Shown here: positions 17,172 through 26,624 of the stretch, one piece after another
Layout of the letters: the number at the start of each line of letters is the position of its first letter
Numbering within the stretch: position 1 is the first letter of the stretch
From: Desulfuromonadaceae bacterium
GTDB taxonomy: Bacteria; Desulfobacterota; Desulfuromonadia; Geobacterales; Pseudopelobacteraceae
NCBI GenBank assembly: GCA_028712075.1
Contig: JAQTQX010000013.1
Coordinates: 59,534-123,533 of the forward strand
Direction of reading: 5' to 3'
DNA: 64,000 bases
The notes under the pieces: model-generated
Database searches by the model: none
Seen by the model: the letters and a program-made list of their open reading frames with translations, nothing else
Told to the model about the DNA's origin: nothing
Made by a program: the position numbers and the translations under genes

Positions 17172-17996
17172 TTGAATTCAACACACAAACAGTTCCTGAC
17201 ACCTCATGAAACGGCATATACCATCGCACGGAACGGGCGGCGCGTATTGCATCAAGGCGTTGGGCGCACCTTTGTGCTGAGTCTTCTGGCCGGTTTTTAT
17301 ATTGCGTTCGGTGCCCAGCTTTCCACCGTTGTGACGCAGGATGCCGCCCAATTTTTGGGGACCGGTATGGCCCGCTTTGTCGGGGGAAGCCTCTTTTCAA
17401 TCGGCCTGATGTTGGTGGTCGTCTGCGGTGCGGAACTATTTACCGGAAACAGTCTTCTTGCCGGCGCGGTTCTGCATGGGGAGATCTCGTGGGCAAAACT
17501 TGCTGAAAACTGGATCATTGTACTGGCAGGCAATTTTATCGGCGCACTGTTCCTGGCCTGGCTGTTGTATGAAACGAGGTTATGGGAGCAGGGGAAAGTT
17601 GCCGAGAACGCGGTACGTATTGCCACGGCCAAATGCCAGCTCTCGTTCTGGGTGGCCTTTGTTCGCGGTGTTTTGTGCAACTGGCTTGTATGTCTTGCTG
17701 TATTTATGGCGACTGCGGCTCGTGATATTCCCGGCAAGTTGCTTGCGTGCTATGTGCCGATCATGACCTTCGTTGCAAGCGGTTTCGAGCATTCCGTTGC
17801 TAATATGTATTATATACCCGCCGGTTTGTTCGTCTCGTCTCAGGTGTCCTACGCCGATCCGGCGCTGAACTGGCACAACTTTATCGTGACCAATCTGGTG
17901 CCGGTCACCCTAGGGAATGTTGTCGGAGGAGTTATTTTTGTTGCCGTAGCGTATTGGTATGCATACGGTACATTCGATACTCCGTCGAAGCCGTGA
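17172..17996 (+). CDS. Formate/nitrite/lactate channel of the FNT family
   Basis: A 274-residue membrane protein with six helices, of the FocA/NirC family of pentameric anion channels. Family signatures are GAQLSTVVTQD in place of the usual loop after helix 1, VCGAELFTGNS, LAGNFIGALF, FVRGVLCNWLVCLAVF with the cysteines usual in FocA, and ASGFEHSVANMYYIP with the central pore histidine. The start is a TTG preceded by GGGAG. FNT channels are known for formate, nitrite and hydrosulfide, and some members carry lactate. Position after lutCB makes lactate or formate more likely than nitrite, but the substrate is not determined by sequence. Confidence 0.88.
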   Translation: MNSTHKQFLTPHETAYTIARNGRRVLHQGVGRTFVLSLLAGFYIAFGAQLSTVVTQDAAQFLGTGMARFVGGSLFSIGLMLVVVCGAELFTGNSLLAGAVLHGEISWAKLAENWIIVLAGNFIGALFLAWLLYETRLWEQGKVAENAVRIATAKCQLSFWVAFVRGVLCNWLVCLAVFMATAARDIPGKLLACYVPIMTFVASGFEHSVANMYYIPAGLFVSSQVSYADPALNWHNFIVTNLVPVTLGNVVGGVIFVAVAYWYAYGTFDTPSKP

Positions 17997-18057
17997 CTCT
18001 GGGGGACACTGGAGCCGTCCTTGACTTTCCCGCCCGCCTTTGGCAGTATGTCGGCCC

Positions 18058-19104
18058 ATGAAAAAAATGACCAGGCAGATACATATCGGGGCGGTCTTGA
18101 TTGGCGGGGGTGCCCCCTGTTCTGTCCAGTCAATGTGCAGTACCGACACCCGTGATGTAGCTGCTACCGTTGCTCAGATCGAGGAACTTGCCGCTGTCGG
18201 CTGCGAAATAGTCCGTTGCGCGGTACCGGATATGGACGCTGCCTGTGCGTTGTCGCGCATTACGACGTTGAGCCCCATCCCGGTTGTCGCTGATATTCAT
18301 TTTGACTACAAGCTGGCGCTTCAGGTGCTTGCTGGGGGCGTTGACGGGCTGCGCCTCAACCCTGGCAATATCGGCGAGAAATGGAAGGTTGCTGAAATTG
18401 TTGCGGCTGCGGCAGAGCGCTCAGTTCCGATCCGGATCGGAGTAAATGCCGGATCGCTGGAGAAGGAGCTGCTCGAGAAATACGGTCATCCGACTGCTGA
18501 AGCCATGGTTGAGTCGGCGCTCGGGCATATTCACATTCTTGAGGACGTGCACTATCAGGAGATCAAAGTTTCCCTCAAATCGTCTGACGTGATGAAAACC
18601 GTTTCCGCCTATCGCCTGTTTTCGCTCCAATCCGATTATCCCGTACATATCGGGATCACGGAGGCCGGCACCCTTTTCTCCGGTACGATCAAATCATCGG
18701 TCGGACTCGGTATACTGCTTGCTGACGGCATTGGCGATACGTTGCGGGTGTCATTGACCGGAGCAGTGCGTGATGAAGTGCGAGTCGGCTATGATATCCT
18801 CAAAGCGCTTGGCATGCGGCAGCGCGGCATCAATTTTGTGTCATGCCCGACGTGCGGGCGCTGCAAGATTGACCTGATCCAGGTTGCGGAAGAGGTTGAA
18901 AAACGGCTGCAAGGTGTTGACAAGCAGATCACAGTGGCGGTCATGGGGTGTGCGGTCAACGGTCCTGGCGAGGCTCGAGAGGCTGATGTCGGCATTGCCG
19001 GCGGTAAAGGAGAAGGTCTTGTGTTCCGGCATGGAGAGATTGTGCGAAAAGTTCCAGAACATTTACTGGCTGACGCTTTGCTGGAAGAAATTCACGCACT
19101 GTAA
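18058..19104 (+). CDS. ispG: 4-hydroxy-3-methylbut-2-enyl diphosphate synthase (flavodoxin-dependent)
   Basis: IspG (GcpE) reduces methylerythritol cyclodiphosphate to HMBPP in the non-mevalonate isoprenoid pathway, using a [4Fe-4S] cluster. The short bacterial form, 348 residues, is present: TIM barrel (VVADIHFDYKLAL, GLRLNPGNIG) and C-terminal cluster domain with FVSCPTCGRCKIDL and VMGCAVNGPGEAREADVGIAGG. The ATG at 18058 gives MKKMTRQIHIG as in relatives; the TTG start in the ORF track adds six unrelated residues. proS follows after about 100 bases. Confidence 0.96.
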   Translation: MKKMTRQIHIGAVLIGGGAPCSVQSMCSTDTRDVAATVAQIEELAAVGCEIVRCAVPDMDAACALSRITTLSPIPVVADIHFDYKLALQVLAGGVDGLRLNPGNIGEKWKVAEIVAAAAERSVPIRIGVNAGSLEKELLEKYGHPTAEAMVESALGHIHILEDVHYQEIKVSLKSSDVMKTVSAYRLFSLQSDYPVHIGITEAGTLFSGTIKSSVGLGILLADGIGDTLRVSLTGAVRDEVRVGYDILKALGMRQRGINFVSCPTCGRCKIDLIQVAEEVEKRLQGVDKQITVAVMGCAVNGPGEAREADVGIAGGKGEGLVFRHGEIVRKVPEHLLADALLEEIHAL

Positions 19105-19211
19105 TCCAGAGCAATAGCCTATGAACAGATTGATATGCGAAACTACCAAGGCACCGCTGCACAAATACGGACTGCTTGAAAACCAAAACAAACCTTAGGG
19201 AAGACACCACC

Positions 19212-20942
19212 ATGCTTTATTCACGCTATTTTATTCCGACCGTCAAAGAAACCCCTTCTGATGCCGAGGTAATTTCGCATCAGCTCATGTTGAGAGCCGG
19301 TATGATCCGCAAGCTTGCTTCCGGTATATATAATTATCTGCCTCTTGGGCTGCGCTCGATTCGCAAGTTCGAAAACATTGTCCGAGAAGAGATGGACAAG
19401 GCTGGGGCGATTGAGATGCTGATGCCGACAGTCCAACCGGCCGAATTGTGGCAGGAGTCGGGGCGCTGGGCTTTTTACGGCAAGGAGTTGCTCCGTTTCA
19501 AAGATCGCAAAGAGGCGGAGTTCTGTCTCGGACCGACACACGAAGAGGTTATTACCGATATGGTGCGGCGCGAGATTAAAAGCTATCGCCAGATGCCGAT
19601 CAATTTTTATCAGATTCAGGGTAAATTTCGCGATGAAATTCGACCGCGTTTCGGCCTTATGCGTGGTCGGGAATTCATCATGAAAGACGCCTATTCGTTT
19701 GATGTTGATAGTGCTGCAGCCGATTTCTCCTACGAGAAGATGTATAATGCCTACATGCGTATCTTCGATCGGTGTGGTCTGAATTTCCGTGCGGTTGAGG
19801 CGGATACCGGCAGCATCGGCGGGTCATTTTCGCATGAGTTCATGGTGCTGGCTGATTCCGGAGAGGACGCAATCGTGTCCTGCGACTCTTGTCGCTATGC
19901 GGCAAATGTTGAGAAAGCAGAATCTCCTTTGTTTACGGCATCTTCAGATACTATTTCAGAACCTTTGCAGAAGGTGTCAACTCCTGAAATGAAAACCATT
20001 GTTGATGTCGCGGCATTTTTGGACGTTGAGTCGGCAAAAACAATTAAAACCCTCGTGTATGCATCTGATACCGGCGAACTGGTCATGGCACTATTACGTG
20101 GTGACCATGAACTTAACGAGCTCAAACTGAAAAACCACCTCGGCTGGGGTGAAATCTTGATGGCGACTGAGGAACAGATTTTCTCCTGTACCGGTTCGCC
20201 GATCGGTTTCCTTGGACCGATCGGCTTGAAAATGGATATTCCGGTCATTGCCGACCAGGTTGTGCAAGGGATGATGCACGTAGTACTCGGTGCCAATGAA
20301 AAGGATCAGCATTTTATCAATGCTTCAGTCGGCAGGGATTTTGAGGTCACCCGCTTTGTGGACATTCGTACCGTTACCGCCGGCGATGCCTGTCCTCGCT
20401 GTGAATCGGGAAAACTTGAAATGTGGCGCGGCATCGAAGTCGGGCATGTGTTCAAGCTCGGCACAAAGTACTCAAAGGCATTGAACGCCACCTACCTCGA
20501 TCCGAACGGCAAAGAACAGATTATTTTCATGGGGTGCTATGGCATCGGCATTGGACGAACTGTTGCTGCTGCAATAGAACAGAATCATGATGAAAACGGC
20601 ATTATTTTCCCTATCCCAATAGCCCCGTTCCACTGCTCGGTTGTTGCCGTCAACACCAAGGATTCCGGGGTAATGGCTGCTGCCGAAGAAATTTACCTGA
20701 AGCTTGAATCAGTCGGCATTGAGGTGCTTTTTGACGATCGCGATGAGCGTCCGGGCGTGAAATTCAAGGATAATGATTTGATCGGGATTCCGCTGCGAAT
20801 TGTCGTCGGCAGTAAGGGCTTGGCTGAGGGGAAGGTTGAACTGAATATCCGATCGAGTGGCGAAGTGCTCTCGGTTGTGGTTGATGACGTGGTAACTATG
20901 GTGAAGCAACTTGTCGATGCTGCCCTGGTACACAACATGTAG
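19212..20942 (+). CDS. proS: Proline--tRNA ligase
   Basis: A 576-residue bacterial-type class II prolyl-tRNA synthetase. Visible are MLYSRYFIPTVKETPSDAE at the N-terminus, motif 2 in GPTHEEVITDMVRREIKSYRQ, RDEIRPRFGLMRGREF, the YbaK-like editing insertion (about residues 230-385, containing DVESAKTIKTLVYASD), motif 3 GIGIGRTVAAAIEQ, and an anticodon-binding domain (DDRDERPGVKFKDNDLIGIP). The start is placed at 19212 because the 12 upstream codons in the ORF track are not family sequence. Confidence 0.97.
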   Translation: MLYSRYFIPTVKETPSDAEVISHQLMLRAGMIRKLASGIYNYLPLGLRSIRKFENIVREEMDKAGAIEMLMPTVQPAELWQESGRWAFYGKELLRFKDRKEAEFCLGPTHEEVITDMVRREIKSYRQMPINFYQIQGKFRDEIRPRFGLMRGREFIMKDAYSFDVDSAAADFSYEKMYNAYMRIFDRCGLNFRAVEADTGSIGGSFSHEFMVLADSGEDAIVSCDSCRYAANVEKAESPLFTASSDTISEPLQKVSTPEMKTIVDVAAFLDVESAKTIKTLVYASDTGELVMALLRGDHELNELKLKNHLGWGEILMATEEQIFSCTGSPIGFLGPIGLKMDIPVIADQVVQGMMHVVLGANEKDQHFINASVGRDFEVTRFVDIRTVTAGDACPRCESGKLEMWRGIEVGHVFKLGTKYSKALNATYLDPNGKEQIIFMGCYGIGIGRTVAAAIEQNHDENGIIFPIPIAPFHCSVVAVNTKDSGVMAAAEEIYLKLESVGIEVLFDDRDERPGVKFKDNDLIGIPLRIVVGSKGLAEGKVELNIRSSGEVLSVVVDDVVTMVKQLVDAALVHNM

Positions 20943-20970
20943 CCAATAAAACGACTACGCGAGGTTTTTC

Positions 20971-22281
20971 ATGCAGTCAAACCAGATATGGGATATCCAG
21001 CACGAATGTATGAGCCGTGAGGAGCTCGAACAGTTGCAGTTGGAGCGCCTTCAGGCGACATTGAATCGTGTCTATAAAAATGTTCCCTGTTATCGCACCA
21101 AATTTAACGAACGTGGCATTGTTCCCGAGGATGTTTCCTCTTTATCGGATCTCTCAAAACTTCCTTTTACGACCAAGGAGGATTTGCGGCTTAACTATCC
21201 GTACGGAATGTTTGCCGTGCCGCTGCGCGAAGTTGTAAGAATTCACTCATCATCAGGTACAACCGGTAAGCCGACCGTAGTCGGGTATACCAAAAACGAT
21301 CTTAAAATGTGGTCGAATCTGGTGGCTCGTTTTATGACCGCTGCCGGAGTTACTCACGACGATGTTGTGCAGATTGCCTTCGGCTATGGCATGTTTACTG
21401 GAGCCTTCGGTTTGCATTATGGTTCCGAGACGATCGGTGCCGCAGTCATTCCGATGAGTGGCGGCAACAGCGACAAACAGATCATGATCATGCAGGATTA
21501 CCGGTCAACCGCGCTGGTCTGCACGCCGAGTTACGCAATCACCCTTGCTGATCTGATCGAAAAACAGGGGATCGATCCTCTGACGTTATCGCTCAAAGTC
21601 GGTCTTTTCGGCGGCGAACCATGGTCTGAGGCGATGCGGTCTGAGATTGAAGCTCGGCTCAACATAAGTGCTACCGACAATTACGGTCTTTCTGAAGTCA
21701 TCGGTCCGGGTGTTGCTGGTGAATGCAGTATCAAGGAAGGCATGCATATTGCCGAAGACGCTTTTATTGCCGAAATAATAGACCCGGAAACCTGTGAAGT
21801 ACTGCCACCCGGCAGCGTTGGTGAATTGGTGTTGACGACCATCAGCAAGGAAGCGTTTCCGATGATTCGCTACCGTACTCGCGATATTACCACTCTTGAT
21901 TATGCTTCATGCAAGTGCGGCCGCACGTTCGCAAGGATGAAAAAAACCATGGGGCGCACCGATGATATGTTGATCATCAAAGGTGTCAATGTATTTCCCT
22001 CGCAGATTGAGGAGGTACTGGTTGCTATCGAGGGGTGTGAACCGCACTACCAGCTTGTTGTTGATCGCAAGGGGGCGCTGGATGTGCTTGAGGTATGCAT
22101 TGAAGTGCGGGAAAATATCTTCTTTGACGAAATGAAAAAACAGCGAGCTTTCCTCGACATGGTTGGAAAAAGGATTGACTCGGTCCTCGGTGTTGGCGTA
22201 ACAGTTAAGCTCGTTGAACCGAACAGCATTCCCCGGCATGAAGGGAAAGCGCAGAGGGTGATTGACAAACGGGTGGCCTGA
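20971..22281 (+). CDS. paaK: Phenylacetate--CoA ligase family protein
   Basis: A 436-residue adenylate-forming enzyme of the PaaK type. The ATP-binding loop [19 protein letters not shown], the motif [24 protein letters not shown] and the C-terminal [22 protein letters not shown] are intact. PaaK makes phenylacetyl-CoA; many anaerobes use members of the family for indoleacetate, phenylacetate or related aryl acids produced from amino acids (often next to indolepyruvate oxidoreductase genes, absent here). A terminator hairpin follows, so the transcript ends after this gene. The exact acid is uncertain. Confidence 0.88.
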   Translation: MQSNQIWDIQHECMSREELEQLQLERLQATLNRVYKNVPCYRTKFNERGIVPEDVSSLSDLSKLPFTTKEDLRLNYPYGMFAVPLREVVRIHSSSGTTGKPTVVGYTKNDLKMWSNLVARFMTAAGVTHDDVVQIAFGYGMFTGAFGLHYGSETIGAAVIPMSGGNSDKQIMIMQDYRSTALVCTPSYAITLADLIEKQGIDPLTLSLKVGLFGGEPWSEAMRSEIEARLNISATDNYGLSEVIGPGVAGECSIKEGMHIAEDAFIAEIIDPETCEVLPPGSVGELVLTTISKEAFPMIRYRTRDITTLDYASCKCGRTFARMKKTMGRTDDMLIIKGVNVFPSQIEEVLVAIEGCEPHYQLVVDRKGALDVLEVCIEVRENIFFDEMKKQRAFLDMVGKRIDSVLGVGVTVKLVEPNSIPRHEGKAQRVIDKRVA

Positions 22282-22309
22282 CCGAGCAGCGCAGTGATTA
22301 TAGGTAATG

Positions 22310-22346
22310 CCGCTCACCGGCTGTGATGCTGGTGGGCGGTTTTTTT
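22310..22346 (+). terminator. Rho-independent terminator after paaK
   Basis: A 12-base stem with wobble pairs (CCGCTCACCGGC against GCTGGTGGGCGG) and a six-base loop is followed by seven T residues, 30 bases after the paaK stop. Confidence 0.85.
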
Positions 22347-22421
22347 CTGAATAATTAAATGCACAAAAATGCATCACGTCTTAGAACAGTACGAAATAAC
22401 AAAAAGAAAGACAGGGAACTA

Positions 22422-22877
22422 ATGGCTATACGAAAATTATCGGCAGGCGACATCATTGAAGCTCGTTGTACAAAATGTCGAGAGATATTGAATCATAGAA
22501 TTGTTGCAATGGTGGAAGATAAAATCATGCGGGTTGAGTGCAACACATGTCTCGGTGTTCATAATTATCATGCACCGCCGGCAGCAAAAGAACCAAAAGC
22601 CGCTAAAGTTGCGGCACCGCGTAAACCCCGTGCCACTTCAACGACTCCCCGTGTTGCCAAAAAGGATCCGGTTGAAAGCGAGCGCGAAGAGTGGGCGTTA
22701 CTTCAGCCAACATTCGATATTGAAAAGGCCGTCTCGTACAACATGGCCGGAACGTTCAGAACGAAACACCTTGTCCTCCACACGGTATTTGGCCTTGGTT
22801 TAGTCAAGGCTGTTATTGTTCCCAACAAGATGCAGGTGCTCTTTAAAGACGGTATCAAACTGCTGCGCTGCGGGTAG
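22422..22877 (+). CDS. Small zinc-ribbon-like protein of unknown function
   Basis: A 151-residue protein that I do not recognise beyond its architecture. The N-terminal 50 residues contain two CxxC pairs (CTKCREIL and CNTCLGVHNY) that could form a zinc ribbon. Residues about 55-95 are a linker rich in Lys, Pro and Ala; the C-terminal part ends in a compact beta-rich segment (HTVFGLGLVKAVIVPNKMQVLFKDGIKLL) resembling the small barrel used by KOW or CarD-like modules. This suggests nucleic-acid or protein contact, but no function can be claimed. The ATG at 22422 with CAGGGA is preferred over the upstream one. Flanked by terminators, so probably a single-gene unit. Confidence 0.75.
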   Translation: MAIRKLSAGDIIEARCTKCREILNHRIVAMVEDKIMRVECNTCLGVHNYHAPPAAKEPKAAKVAAPRKPRATSTTPRVAKKDPVESEREEWALLQPTFDIEKAVSYNMAGTFRTKHLVLHTVFGLGLVKAVIVPNKMQVLFKDGIKLLRCG

Positions 22878-23003
22878 CGCATACTGACAAATTTTGCCTT
22901 GATTTATCGCGGCGTTTGCATTAGTAAACTACCTCTATACTGTATACACAACTGTGATATACATCCATGCGTGTTATCCACCATTTGAAAGGAGAGAGTG
23001 CCG

Positions 23004-24629
23004 ATGTCTGTAAAACCGTTTGTTTATCAGGATCCGTTTCCACTTGCCAAGGATGAAACCGCGTACCGCAAGATAGAGGGTTCAGAAAAATATGTCATGG
23101 TTGAGAAATTTGCTGACAAAGATGTTGTGAGGGTCTGCCCTGAAGCTCTTGCGATTCTTGCCAACGAAGCGATGAAAGATGTTTCTTTTCTGCTCCGTCC
23201 GGCTCACAACGAGCAGGTGGCAAAAATCCTGAGCGATCCGGAAGCGTCTATGAACGATAAAGGTGTCGCCCTGGCATTTCTGCGCAATGCTGAAATTGCC
23301 GCGCAGTTTGATCTGCCGGTCTGCCAGGATACCGGCACAGCAACTGTTGCTGCCAAGAAAGGGCAGCAGATCTGGACCGGCGTCAAGGACGAAGAGTGGC
23401 TTTCCAAAGGTATTTACAAAACCTATACCGAAGAGAATCTGCGCTATTCACAGACGGGGGCGCTTGACATGTATGAAGAGATCAATACCGGCACAAACCT
23501 GCCGGCACAAATCGATATTCTGGCAACAGATGGTGATTACTACAAGTTTGTCTTCATGGCAAAGGGTGGCGGTTCCGCCAACAAAACCATGCTGTATCAG
23601 GAAACCAAGGCCCTTTTGACACCGGACAAGTTGTTCAAATATCTGGTCGAGAAGATGAAATACCTCGGCACGGCAGCGTGCCCTCCTTACCACATCGCGT
23701 TTGTTATCGGCGGCACTTCCGCTGATGCCTGCATGAAAACGGTCAAGCTGGCGACAGCCAAGGAACTTGATGGATTGCCGACTACCGGGAATGAGCATGG
23801 CCAGGCGTTCCGTGATGTCGAACTGGAGAACAAACTGCTGGAAGCTGCCTACAAGCTTGGCATCGGCGCCCAGTTTGGCGGTAAATATTTTGCTCATGAT
23901 GTACGGGTCATTCGTCTTCCCCGTCATGGAGCATCCTGTCCGGTCGGTATGGCGGTTTCCTGTTCGGCAGACCGCAACATCAAGGCCAAAATCACCAGAG
24001 ATGGTCTGTTTGTTGAAGAGATGGACCGCAATCCAGGGCGTCTGATTCCTGCGCAGTATCGCGGCAAGCATGAGCATGGTGTCAAGATAGACCTTAACAA
24101 ACCGATGAAGGAAATTCTGGCTGAATTGAGCAAGCATCCGGTATCAACGCCGCTGTTGCTTACCGGTACCATTGTGGTTGGTCGTGATATCGCCCATGCC
24201 AAATTCAAGGAAATTATGGACAGCGGTAAACCATTGCCCGAATACCTGCTTAACCATCCGATCTACTATGCCGGTCCGGCGAAAACACCGGCTGGCAAGG
24301 CCTCCGGTTCGTTCGGGCCGACAACCGCCGGACGTATGGACAGTTATGTAGATGAACTCCAGTCAAAAGGCGGATCGTTGATCATGATCGCCAAAGGGAA
24401 CCGCAGCCAACAGGTGACGGATGCCTGTAAAAAATACGGCGGTTTCTACCTCGGTTCGATTGGTGGACCCGCCGCCGTGCTTGCAGAGGAAAACATCAAG
24501 AAGGTTGAATGCATTGACTTTCCCGAACTGGGCATGGAAGCGGTCTGGAAAATTGAAGTCGAGAATTTCCCCGCCTTTATTCTGGTTGACGACAAAGGAA
24601 CCGATTTCTTTAAGCAGCTTGGTTTATAG
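23004..24629 (+). CDS. fum: Fumarate hydratase, class I (iron-sulfur)
   Basis: A 541-residue class I fumarase that interconverts fumarate and malate with a [4Fe-4S] cluster. The alpha part has [15 protein letters not shown] and [16 protein letters not shown]; the beta part has [44 protein letters not shown] and [16 protein letters not shown]. Cluster cysteines are in place. GGAGAG lies seven bases before the ATG at 23004. The role is the citric acid cycle or its reductive branch. A terminator hairpin follows. Confidence 0.96.
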   Translation: MSVKPFVYQDPFPLAKDETAYRKIEGSEKYVMVEKFADKDVVRVCPEALAILANEAMKDVSFLLRPAHNEQVAKILSDPEASMNDKGVALAFLRNAEIAAQFDLPVCQDTGTATVAAKKGQQIWTGVKDEEWLSKGIYKTYTEENLRYSQTGALDMYEEINTGTNLPAQIDILATDGDYYKFVFMAKGGGSANKTMLYQETKALLTPDKLFKYLVEKMKYLGTAACPPYHIAFVIGGTSADACMKTVKLATAKELDGLPTTGNEHGQAFRDVELENKLLEAAYKLGIGAQFGGKYFAHDVRVIRLPRHGASCPVGMAVSCSADRNIKAKITRDGLFVEEMDRNPGRLIPAQYRGKHEHGVKIDLNKPMKEILAELSKHPVSTPLLLTGTIVVGRDIAHAKFKEIMDSGKPLPEYLLNHPIYYAGPAKTPAGKASGSFGPTTAGRMDSYVDELQSKGGSLIMIAKGNRSQQVTDACKKYGGFYLGSIGGPAAVLAEENIKKVECIDFPELGMEAVWKIEVENFPAFILVDDKGTDFFKQLGL

Positions 24630-24649
24630 GCGGTACTGATAATCGATAC

Positions 24650-24683
24650 GAAAGCCCCGATTGCTTGTGCAGTCGGGGCTTTC
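24650..24683 (+). terminator. Terminator hairpin after fumarase
   Basis: An 11-base perfect stem (GAAAGCCCCGA with TCGGGGCTTTC) and a 12-base loop lie about 20 bases after the fumarase stop. The T-run is short (TTTC), but the arm itself ends in T residues. Confidence 0.75.
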
Positions 24684-24721
24684 ACGCTATTTATGTGAAC
24701 AAATTTTTCGGAGGTAGTTTT

Positions 24722-25600
24722 GTGCTCAAAAGTATGACCGGGTATGGCAAAGGGGATGCATCCACCCCGCACGGTAATTTTCTTGTGGAAATTCGCTCCG
24801 TCAATCACCGCTATGGTGAGATTTCAACGCGGCTGCCACGTACATTTTATGCTATGGAAAATGAGGTCAAGCGCCTTGCCGCCTCAGTTCTGAAGCGGGG
24901 CAAGATTGATATTTCAGTGCAGTGGGACGAAACGTCAGCTGGCAATACAGCGCCACAACTTGATATGACCGTGGCGCGTGCTTATTTTGACGCATATGTT
25001 CGCTTGTCAAAAGAGCTGAATCTGCCGCAGGATGCTCCGCTCTCACTTATCATGTCACAAAAGGGCGTGGTTAAAGAAGTGGCGGTAGCAGTTGATGAAA
25101 CTGAATTGCAGCCACAGTTGCTGGCAGCTGTTCAGGCTGCTGTCGCCGCTATTGACGCTATGCGCCTGAAAGAAGGCACTGCCCTTGCGGATGATTTACA
25201 GGCTCGGCGCAGGCAGGTTGGTGAATGGGTGGCGTTGGTACGTGAGCGGACACCGCAGGTTGTGGTGGAATATCGCCAGAAACTGAAGGTACGACTTGAT
25301 CTGCTGCTTGAAGGAAATGAAATTGATGAAGGTCGCCTTGCGCAAGAGGTCGCACTGCTCGCGGACCGTTGCGACATAACTGAGGAGCTGGTGCGGCTCG
25401 CCAGTCATTTCAATCAGTTTGATGAGGCGTTGTGCAGTTCTGAGCCTGTTGGGCGTAAACTCGATTTTCTGATGCAGGAAATGAATCGTGAAGTTAATAC
25501 CATCGGTTCAAAGTCGAATGATGCTGACGTTACCAAGCTGGTTATTCAGATAAAGGCTGAGATGGAAAAAATGCGGGAGCAGGTGCAAAACGTTGAATAA
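24722..25600 (+). CDS. yicC: YicC/YloC family endoribonuclease-like protein
   Basis: A 292-residue YicC-family protein. The N-terminus is KSMTGYGKG and the C-terminal DUF1732 region has CDITEELVRLASHFNQF, RKLDFLMQEMNREVNTIGSK and VTKLVIQIKAEMEKMREQVQN. I place the start at the GTG at 24722, which gives the normal family N-terminus and has GGAGG eight bases upstream; the ORF track starts 19 codons earlier in the terminator region. In many bacteria yicC lies just before gmk, as here. Members have been linked to RNA turnover and stationary-phase survival. Confidence 0.92.
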   Translation: MLKSMTGYGKGDASTPHGNFLVEIRSVNHRYGEISTRLPRTFYAMENEVKRLAASVLKRGKIDISVQWDETSAGNTAPQLDMTVARAYFDAYVRLSKELNLPQDAPLSLIMSQKGVVKEVAVAVDETELQPQLLAAVQAAVAAIDAMRLKEGTALADDLQARRRQVGEWVALVRERTPQVVVEYRQKLKVRLDLLLEGNEIDEGRLAQEVALLADRCDITEELVRLASHFNQFDEALCSSEPVGRKLDFLMQEMNREVNTIGSKSNDADVTKLVIQIKAEMEKMREQVQNVE

Positions 25601-25656
25601 CGGTATTGACCGGTGCTGACGCAAGTGGTGCGAATATATCAAGAAAGGCAGATCAG

Positions 25657-26265
25657 ATGAAACGTGAAGGCTTGATTTTGATTCTTTCAGCCCCATCAGG
25701 GGCGGGGAAAACGTCTTTATGCCGCGAATTATTCAAGATTTTTCCTGATATGAAGGAGTCTGTTAGCTACACGACGAGAGTGCCCAGGATGGGAGAGGTC
25801 GAAGGGGAGGCGTACCACTTTGTTACTCAGGAAACGTTTGATGCCATGATTGCGGAAGATTCTTTTGCCGAATGGGCCATCGTTCACGGTAATATGTACG
25901 GTACAGCGTTACGCACACTTGAGGACGCTCGTAAAAACGGGATCGATATGGTACTTGATATCGACTGTCAGGGTGCACTCAAGCTCAAGGAACAGTTTGA
26001 CGGTGGGGTGTATGTATTCATATTGCCGCCCAATATGGAAGAGTTGCGCCGACGTCTGGAACATCGCTCATCGGACTCCCAGGACGTCATTGAGCGGCGG
26101 ATTGTTAGAGCTTCGGCAGAAATCAAGGAGTCCCGTTGGTACGATTATATCATCTTTAACGATATATTTGACATTGCGTGTCAGGAACTGGCCTCAATCG
26201 TGATCGCACATCGACGTAAAACCTTTAGAATGATGGAGAAAGTCGGAAAAGTGTTTGATATATAA
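25657..26265 (+). CDS. gmk: Guanylate kinase
   Basis: Converts GMP to GDP with ATP. The 202-residue protein has the P-loop SAPSGAGKTSLC, the GMP-binding segment SYTTRVPRMGEVEGEAYHFV, VLDIDCQGALKLKEQ and the lid region EELRRRLEHRSSDSQDVIERR. The ATG at 25657 follows AAAGGCAG and gives the usual N-terminus. The genes yicC, gmk, rpoZ and rel form a typical plus-strand cluster. Confidence 0.96.
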   Translation: MKREGLILILSAPSGAGKTSLCRELFKIFPDMKESVSYTTRVPRMGEVEGEAYHFVTQETFDAMIAEDSFAEWAIVHGNMYGTALRTLEDARKNGIDMVLDIDCQGALKLKEQFDGGVYVFILPPNMEELRRRLEHRSSDSQDVIERRIVRASAEIKESRWYDYIIFNDIFDIACQELASIVIAHRRKTFRMMEKVGKVFDI

Positions 26266-26318
26266 TCCGAATTAGAGTACAAAGACCGTCCATCTAACAT
26301 AGCAGGAAGGAGTAACAC

Positions 26319-26525
26319 ATGGCTCGTGTAACAGTAGAAGATTGTCTGGAAAAAGTTGAAAATAGATTTCAGCTTGTCATACTGGCGGCAAAGAGGGTCA
26401 AACAGCTCTATAAGGGAGCGCAACCATTGATAGAATCAAAAAATAATCGTCAGGTTGTTACCGCTCTGCGCGAGATAGCTGCCGGTAAGATCAGCTTCGA
26501 AGTGTCTAAAAAACAGCGCGTCTAG
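26319..26525 (+). CDS. rpoZ: DNA-directed RNA polymerase omega subunit
   Basis: A 68-residue omega subunit, which helps assemble RNA polymerase and forms part of a ppGpp site in proteobacteria. [30 protein letters not shown] is diagnostic. GGAAGGAG precedes the start. The gene lies between gmk and rel, the common arrangement that places the ppGpp synthase next to its target. Confidence 0.97.
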   Translation: MARVTVEDCLEKVENRFQLVILAAKRVKQLYKGAQPLIESKNNRQVVTALREIAAGKISFEVSKKQRV

Positions 26526-26536
26526 CCCCCCACTCC

Positions 26537-26573
26537 GGGTGAAGCGGAATTATTTCCGTTTCACCCTTTTTTT
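26537..26573 (+). terminator. Rho-independent terminator after rpoZ
   Basis: Stem GGGTGAA-CGGAA paired with TTCCG-TTCACCC, with a single-base mismatch, is followed by seven T residues 11 bases after the rpoZ stop. rel, 52 bases further on, must therefore use read-through or its own promoter. Confidence 0.85.
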
Positions 26574-26624
26574 ATCTACTCACCCTTATTTTCTCACGGT
26601 TTACTTACAGGCAGCGTATAGCGA

